The notes beneath the pieces were generated by a model. It was not told the origin of the DNA and did no database searches. It saw only the letters and a list, made by a program, of their open reading frames with translations. A DNA stretch of 64,000 bases, from NCBI GenBank assembly GCA_005502805.1, contig SCMY01000006.1:310001-374000 (forward strand). The letters are read 5' to 3'. Source of the stretch: Rhizobiales bacterium 2SD (lineage in GTDB: Bacteria > Pseudomonadota > Alphaproteobacteria > Rhizobiales > Beijerinckiaceae). How positions within the stretch are numbered: the stretch's first letter is position 1; every line of letters starts with the position of its first letter. Positions 59,188 to 64,000 of this stretch are shown one piece after another. Position numbers and translations under genes: made by a program.

Positions 59188-61353
59188 ATGACAACCCAGC
59201 CCTCCGCCGCCGAACTCGCCCGGCTCGAGGAAGAACTTGATCCGGAAATGGCGTTCCGCAAGGTGCCGCACGGCACGGCGCTGATCATCGGCGGATTGCT
59301 GCTCGCGCTCTCGGCCTTCCACTACTACACGGCCGGCTTCGGCCTGCTGCGCGAGACGACGCATCGCGGCATCCATCTCGCCTTCGTGCTCGGGCTGATT
59401 TTCCTGGTCTTTTCGGGCCGCAAGAGCGATGCCGGAACGGTGCACGCCTCGACGCTTTGGCGCCCCGGCGGCGTGCCGCTCTATGACTGGGTCTGCGCCA
59501 TCGCTGTCGCGGTCTCCAGTCTCTACGTCCCCTATATCTTCGAGGACCTCGTCTTCCGCGTCGGCAATCCCTCGACGCTCGACGTGATCATGGGCACGAT
59601 CACAATCGTGCTGATGATCGAGGCGACGCGCCGCGCCATCGGCTGGGGCCTGCCGCTGATCGCGCTCTTCGCCATGGTCTATGCGATCTTCGGGCCGTGG
59701 TTCCCCGGCATCTTCCTGCATCCGGGCGCGACCTGGTCGGTGCTGGTCAACCATCTCTATCTGACCAGCCAGGGCGTCTACGGCGTCGCGCTCGGCGTCG
59801 TCGCGACCTATGTCTTCCATTTCGTGCTGTTCGGCGTGCTGGCGACGCGGATTGGCCTCGGCCGGCTCTTCCTCGGCGTCGCTGCGGCTGTCGCCGGACG
59901 CTTCGCCGGGGGGCCGGCCAAGGTCTCGATCTTCGGCTCGGCCCTGTTCGGCATGATCTCGGGCTCGTCGGTTGCCAACACCGTCACGGTCGGCTCGCTG
60001 ACGATCCCGATGATGATCCGGCTCGGCTATCAGCGGCACTTTGCAGCCGCCGTCGAATCGACGGCGGCGACCGGCGGCCAGATCACTCCGCCGATCATGG
60101 GCGCCGCCGCCTTCCTGATGGTCGAGTTCCTCAACCTGCCTTACGCGACCATCGTCATCGCCGCGATCATTCCGGCCTTCATGCATTTCTTCGGCGTGCT
60201 GATGCAGGTGCATTTCGAAGCCAGGCGCAACGGCATGCGCGGCATGACCGACGCCGAAGCGCCGAAGCTGAAGGAGGTCTTCGCCCGCGACTGGCCGACG
60301 ATCGCACCGCTCTTCGGCCTGATCGTGGTGCTGTTCACCGGCTACACGCCCTATCTCGCCGCCTTCTGGGGCATCACCGGCTGCATGCTGGTCGGCCTTG
60401 CGCACTGGCGCGCCGCTTCGGCGCTGGTCTTCGCGCTGGCGATCGGCATCGCCGCGCCGACCGAGTTCCTGCGCGTGCCCGGAGTGAACGCCGCCTTCAC
60501 GCTTGCCGCCTTCGCGGTCATGGCGCATGGCGTGCTGCTGAAATCGGCCGAGGGCCGCAAGCGCGTCAACGACATGGTCGACGCCTTCATCCTCGGCGCG
60601 AAATACGCGATCGGCGTCGGCGCCGCGGCGGCCACGGTCGGCATCATCGTCGGTGTCGTCACCTTGACCGGCGTCGGTTTCAAGATCTCCTGGATCGTGA
60701 CCTCGCTCGCCGATCAATGGGCCAAGGGCGTGCTCGAGCTCGTGCCGTTCCTGCCCTTCGACGTGAAGACCGCGACCCTGTTCTTCACGCTGCTGCTGAC
60801 CGGCATCGTCTGCATCCTGCTCGGCTGCGGCGTGCCGACCACGGCGAACTACATCATCATGGTGACGGTGGCGGCGCCGGCGCTCGGCATGCTCGGCGTC
60901 AACCCGCTCGTCGCGCATTTCTTCGTCTTCTATTACGGCGTCCTCGCCGATGTGACGCCGCCGGTCGCGATCGCCGCCTATGCCGGGGCGAGCATGGCCG
61001 GCGCGGACCCGTTCAAGACCGGCAACACCGCCTTCCGGCTGGCGCTCGGCAAGGTGCTGGTGCCTTTCGTCTTCGTGTTCTCGCCCTCCATGCTGATCAT
61101 GGTGCCGAGCTTCACCTGGACGGAGCTGATCGGCTCGACCGCAGCCAGCATCGCCAGCATCGTCCTGCTGTCGGCGGCCTTCTCGGGTTGGCTGCTGGCG
61201 CCGCTGGCGATGTGGGAACGGGCGATTCTCGGCATCGCCGCGCTGCCGCTCATCCTGGCGACGCCGACCAGTGTCGTGATCGGTCTGGTGATCGCGGCGC
61301 CGGTCTTGTTGCGGCAGGCGCTCGCCCGCAAGGCCGCAATCGCACCTGCGTAG
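59188..61353 (+). CDS. TRAP transporter permease, fused DctQ/DctM type (4TM-12TM)
   Basis: A 721-residue inner-membrane protein, the single fused membrane subunit used by TAXI-type TRAP systems. It begins with a short cytoplasmic segment (LARLEEELDPEMAFRKVPHG), then about 16-18 helices. The DctM-type signature region is 'GSALFGMISGSSVANTVTVG' and the second half has GCGVPTTANYIIMVTVAAPAL. It pairs with the upstream TAXI protein. Confidence 0.92.
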   Translation: MTTQPSAAELARLEEELDPEMAFRKVPHGTALIIGGLLLALSAFHYYTAGFGLLRETTHRGIHLAFVLGLIFLVFSGRKSDAGTVHASTLWRPGGVPLYDWVCAIAVAVSSLYVPYIFEDLVFRVGNPSTLDVIMGTITIVLMIEATRRAIGWGLPLIALFAMVYAIFGPWFPGIFLHPGATWSVLVNHLYLTSQGVYGVALGVVATYVFHFVLFGVLATRIGLGRLFLGVAAAVAGRFAGGPAKVSIFGSALFGMISGSSVANTVTVGSLTIPMMIRLGYQRHFAAAVESTAATGGQITPPIMGAAAFLMVEFLNLPYATIVIAAIIPAFMHFFGVLMQVHFEARRNGMRGMTDAEAPKLKEVFARDWPTIAPLFGLIVVLFTGYTPYLAAFWGITGCMLVGLAHWRAASALVFALAIGIAAPTEFLRVPGVNAAFTLAAFAVMAHGVLLKSAEGRKRVNDMVDAFILGAKYAIGVGAAAATVGIIVGVVTLTGVGFKISWIVTSLADQWAKGVLELVPFLPFDVKTATLFFTLLLTGIVCILLGCGVPTTANYIIMVTVAAPALGMLGVNPLVAHFFVFYYGVLADVTPPVAIAAYAGASMAGADPFKTGNTAFRLALGKVLVPFVFVFSPSMLIMVPSFTWTELIGSTAASIASIVLLSAAFSGWLLAPLAMWERAILGIAALPLILATPTSVVIGLVIAAPVLLRQALARKAAIAPA

Positions 61354-61426
61354 AAGTTCCCTATATGTTCTTGCAACCCTGGCGCGCTTCCGCTAGCGTC
61401 ACTGCGCGGAGCTGGGGTGGGCTTGG

Positions 61427-62965
61427 ATGGTGACGCGAGTCGCGACGGTGGCGTTCGAAGGCATCGAGGCGCGCGCCGTCGATGTCCAGGTTCAGGTCAC
61501 GCCCGGCGGAGTCGCCTTCATCCTCGTCGGTCTGCCCGACAAGGCGGTCGGCGAGAGCAAGGAGCGGGTGCGCGCCGCGCTGATCGCCTCGGGGCTGGCC
61601 CTGCCGGCCAAGCGCATCACCGTCAATCTCGCTCCGGCCGACCTGCCCAAGGAGGGCAGCCATTACGATCTGCCGATCGCGCTCGGCGTCATGGCGGCGA
61701 TCGGCGCGATCCCGGCCGATGCGCTCGCCGGTTACACCGTGCTCGGCGAGCTCGCCCTCGACGGTTCGATCACGCCGGTCGCCGGCGTGCTGCCGGCCGC
61801 GATCGCCGCCTATGGCCGAGGGCAGGGGCTGATCTGCCCGGCGGCGAGCGGGCCGGAGGCAGCCTGGGCGGCGCGTGATCTCGATATCCTCGCGCCCCGT
61901 TCGCTGATCCAGCTCGCCAATCATTTCAAGGGCACGCAGGTGATGGCGCGGCCCGAGCCTGCCGTCGCCCGCCAGAGCGGGCCATTGCCGGATCTGCGCG
62001 ACATCAAGGGCCAGGAGAGCGCCAAACGCGTGCTTGAGATCGCCGCTGCCGGCGGCCACAACCTGCTGATGAACGGACCGCCCGGCGCCGGCAAGTCGAT
62101 GCTGGCGAGCCGCCTGCCCTCAATCCTGCCGCCGCTCGATCCACGTGAGCTGCTCGAGGTCTCGATGGTGCTCTCGGTCGCCGGCCATCTCGCCGATGGC
62201 GAACTGACCGACCGGCGCCCCTTCCGTGCGCCGCATCACTCGGCCTCGATGGCGGCCCTGGTCGGCGGCGGCCTGCAGGCGAAGCCTGGGGAGGTCTCGC
62301 TCGCCCATCATGGCGTGCTTTTCCTCGACGAATTGCCGGAGTTCCAGGCGCAGGCGCTCGATGCGCTGCGCCAGCCGATGGAGACCGGCGAGGTTCTGAT
62401 CTCGCGCGCCAACCACCGCACCGTCTATCCCGCCAAGTTCCAGCTGATTGCGGCGATGAATCCCTGCCGCTGCGGCAAGGCGACCGAGCCGGGCTATGCC
62501 TGCCGCCGCCAGCCGAACGAGCGCTGCATGGCTGGCTATCAGGCCCGCATTTCCGGCCCGATGCTCGACCGAATCGACATCACCATCGACGTTCCCGCTC
62601 TGACGGCCGCCGATCTCATCCTGCCGGCCGCGGCCGAGGGCTCGGCCGAGGTCGCCGCCCGCGTCGCGGCGGCCCGGGCCCGCCAGTCGGTCCGCTACGC
62701 CGCGCTCGGTGTCGAGGGAGCGACCACCAATGCCCGCTGCCCGGCTGCGTTGCTCGATGACATCGCGCGGCCGGACGCAGCCGGGCTCGCATTGTTGCGC
62801 AATGCCGCCGATGCGATGCGATTGACGGCGCGCGGTTATCACCGCGTCCTCAAGGTCGCCCGTACGCTTGCCGATCTCGACGGTGAGGATCAGCTCGGGC
62901 GCATCCACCTCGCCGAGGCGCTGTCCTACCGCTCGCGCATCGATCAGGCTGCGCAGGCCGCCTGA
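61427..62965 (+). CDS. YifB/ComM-family Mg-chelatase-like ATPase
   Basis: A 512-residue protein, close to the usual length. The N-terminal ChlI/Lon-like part covers about 1-160 (VGLPDKAVGESKERVRAAL). The AAA+ domain has Walker A GPPGAGKS at 217-224, Walker B VLFLDELPEF and the Mg-chelatase C-terminal domain (GYHRVLKVARTLADL). ComM homologues act as branch-migration helicases in natural transformation in some bacteria, and the role here is only likely. It stands alone downstream of the TRAP genes. Confidence 0.92.
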   Translation: MVTRVATVAFEGIEARAVDVQVQVTPGGVAFILVGLPDKAVGESKERVRAALIASGLALPAKRITVNLAPADLPKEGSHYDLPIALGVMAAIGAIPADALAGYTVLGELALDGSITPVAGVLPAAIAAYGRGQGLICPAASGPEAAWAARDLDILAPRSLIQLANHFKGTQVMARPEPAVARQSGPLPDLRDIKGQESAKRVLEIAAAGGHNLLMNGPPGAGKSMLASRLPSILPPLDPRELLEVSMVLSVAGHLADGELTDRRPFRAPHHSASMAALVGGGLQAKPGEVSLAHHGVLFLDELPEFQAQALDALRQPMETGEVLISRANHRTVYPAKFQLIAAMNPCRCGKATEPGYACRRQPNERCMAGYQARISGPMLDRIDITIDVPALTAADLILPAAAEGSAEVAARVAAARARQSVRYAALGVEGATTNARCPAALLDDIARPDAAGLALLRNAADAMRLTARGYHRVLKVARTLADLDGEDQLGRIHLAEALSYRSRIDQAAQAA

Positions 62966-63055
62966 TGAAAGGTTAACGAAACCATTCAAACCATCCGGCA
63001 TCCTCGCAGCTAGGGCGAACCCTTTCTCAACAGGGTGGATGCTAGATGGGATGGC

Positions 63056-64000
63056 ATGATCGAGCCGCCTTCCTTCCTCGTCCTGTTGTCAGGCGCTGCC
63101 ATCGCCACGGCGATCGCTTGCGCCGCCATTGCGATCCGGCTGCTACGGCAGCGCCAGCAGGTGATGCAGCAGGCCAAGGCGTTGACGGCGGACGTCGAGA
63201 AATTGAGCGACCGACTCTGGGAGCTCGCCGACAGCGAAGAGCGCTATCGTAGCTTGATCGAGGCGCAGGGCGACCTGATCGTGCGCCGCAGCGAAGGCCG
63301 GATCGTCTACGCCAATGCCGCTTATGCGGCGCTGCTCGGCAAGAGCGAGGCGGAGGCGGTCGGGAGCGTCGAGCAGCCGCGCGTGCGCATCGCCCGGCCG
63401 GTGCAGGCGCTGCCGGGAGGCGCCCGCGTCATCGATGAATGTATCGAGACAGAAGAGGGCGAGCGCTGGCTGTCCTGGGTCGAGACGATCGTCCCGGTCG
63501 CCGCGGGGCAGACCGTACTGCAGCGTGTCGGCCGTGAGATCAGCGGGCGCATCGCCGCTGAGACCGCGCTGGAGGAGGCGCGCAGCCGGGCTGAGGAGGC
63601 GAATGCCGCCAAATCGCGCTTCCTCGCGACCGTCAGCCACGAATTCCGCACCCCGCTCAACGGGATACTGGGGATGGCCGATTTGCTCGGGGACACCAGG
63701 CTCGACCCGGAGCAGGCGACTTATGTCCGGGCGTTGCGCAGCTCCGGCGAGGCGCTGCTCGGCCTCGTCGACGATATCCTCGACTTCGCCAAGGTCGAGG
63801 CCGGCAAGCTCGAACTCGCCGAAGCCCCGTTCGATCCCGCCGCGCTGATCGAGGATGTCACCGAGCTTATGGCGCCGCGCGCCCAGGCCAAGGGCATCGA
63901 GATTTCCGCTCTGCTCGGGCCGGATTTGCCGGGGAAGCTCGTCGGTGATGTCGAGCGTTTGCGCCAGATCCTGCTCAACCTCGTCGGCAATGCCGTGAAG
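63056..64000 (+). CDS. Sensor histidine kinase, 3' end outside window
   Basis: The frame is open to the last base, so 315 residues are visible. An N-terminal transmembrane helix (FLVLLSGAAIATAIACAAIA) is followed by a coiled region, a PAS domain (YRSLIEAQGDLIVRRSEGRI), and the HisKA domain with the phosphoacceptor His195 in SHEFRTPLNG. The N-box of the ATPase domain is just reached (RLRQILLNLVGNAVK). Homologues of this layout usually carry C-terminal receiver domains, which cannot be checked here. Confidence 0.92.
   Translation, partial: MIEPPSFLVLLSGAAIATAIACAAIAIRLLRQRQQVMQQAKALTADVEKLSDRLWELADSEERYRSLIEAQGDLIVRRSEGRIVYANAAYAALLGKSEAEAVGSVEQPRVRIARPVQALPGGARVIDECIETEEGERWLSWVETIVPVAAGQTVLQRVGREISGRIAAETALEEARSRAEEANAAKSRFLATVSHEFRTPLNGILGMADLLGDTRLDPEQATYVRALRSSGEALLGLVDDILDFAKVEAGKLELAEAPFDPAALIEDVTELMAPRAQAKGIEISALLGPDLPGKLVGDVERLRQILLNLVGNAVK

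Noticed and set aside
58921..60918. 665-codon minus-strand frame over the TRAP permease
   Set aside because: Arg/Glu/Asp/His-rich reverse reading of a conserved membrane protein; no domain.

Overview
The window is GC-rich (roughly two thirds G+C by eye), gene-dense DNA of an alphaproteobacterium of the order Rhizobiales. The protein families (many peptide and sugar ABC importers, TctC- and TAXI-type binding proteins, LysR regulators, an Irr-type iron box, Rhizobiales-style palindromic repeats) fit a soil or plant-associated Bosea-like bacterium. The genus is an inference and no ribosomal RNA is present to confirm it.

Layout. 1-2.0 kb: two related solute-binding-type proteins; the first is cut by the window edge and the second has no signal peptide. 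2.2-8.2 kb: a Dpp/Opp-type peptide ABC importer (binding protein, two permeases, fused double ATPase) with a VOC-family protein upstream. 8.5-11.7 kb: an FAD amine oxidase-like enzyme and an MFS exporter. 11.8-17.5 kb: a catabolic operon (TctC-like binding protein, alpha/beta hydrolase without its nucleophile, small dimeric-barrel protein, carboxymuconolactone decarboxylase-like protein, SDR, LigI-like amidohydrolase) with a divergent LysR regulator and a clear T-N11-A site. 17.5-24.0 kb: a CHASE2-PAS-GGDEF-EAL protein, a FecR-domain protein ending in about 24 Gly/Asn octapeptide repeats, and a divergent two-partner-secretion transporter (TpsB). 24.1-28.5 kb: a second peptide ABC operon without an ATPase but with a beta-lactamase-fold protein. 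28.6-30.4 kb: two translationally coupled LysR genes. 30.5-31.7 kb: argC, preceded by a short leader frame with five consecutive Arg codons and a terminator hairpin.

31.9-48.7 kb is an iron-uptake region: FhuC/SIP/FhuB/FhuD, a siderophore receptor with an Irr-like box, an AraC regulator, a second receptor, an MFS transporter, a YbtP/YbtQ-like ABC pair and a second AraC regulator. No siderophore biosynthesis gene is present, which suggests use of siderophores made by other organisms. 48.9-57.0 kb is a sugar or sugar-acid operon (ABC importer, b561-type cytochrome, SMP-30 lactonase, beta-propeller) under a GntR-like LacI regulator with a perfect 18-bp operator. It lies between a possible recombinase remnant and an integrase remnant next to tRNA-Ser(GGA). 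57.6-64 kb: a small membrane protein, a TAXI-TRAP transporter, ComM/YifB, and the start of a histidine kinase that runs off the window.

The observation most worth testing is the argC leader: an Arg-rich, possibly leaderless mini-ORF, a terminator with a U tail, and a 7-bp antiterminator pairing. Together they read as classical ribosome-mediated attenuation responding to arginine, which I do not know to be described for argC in this group.
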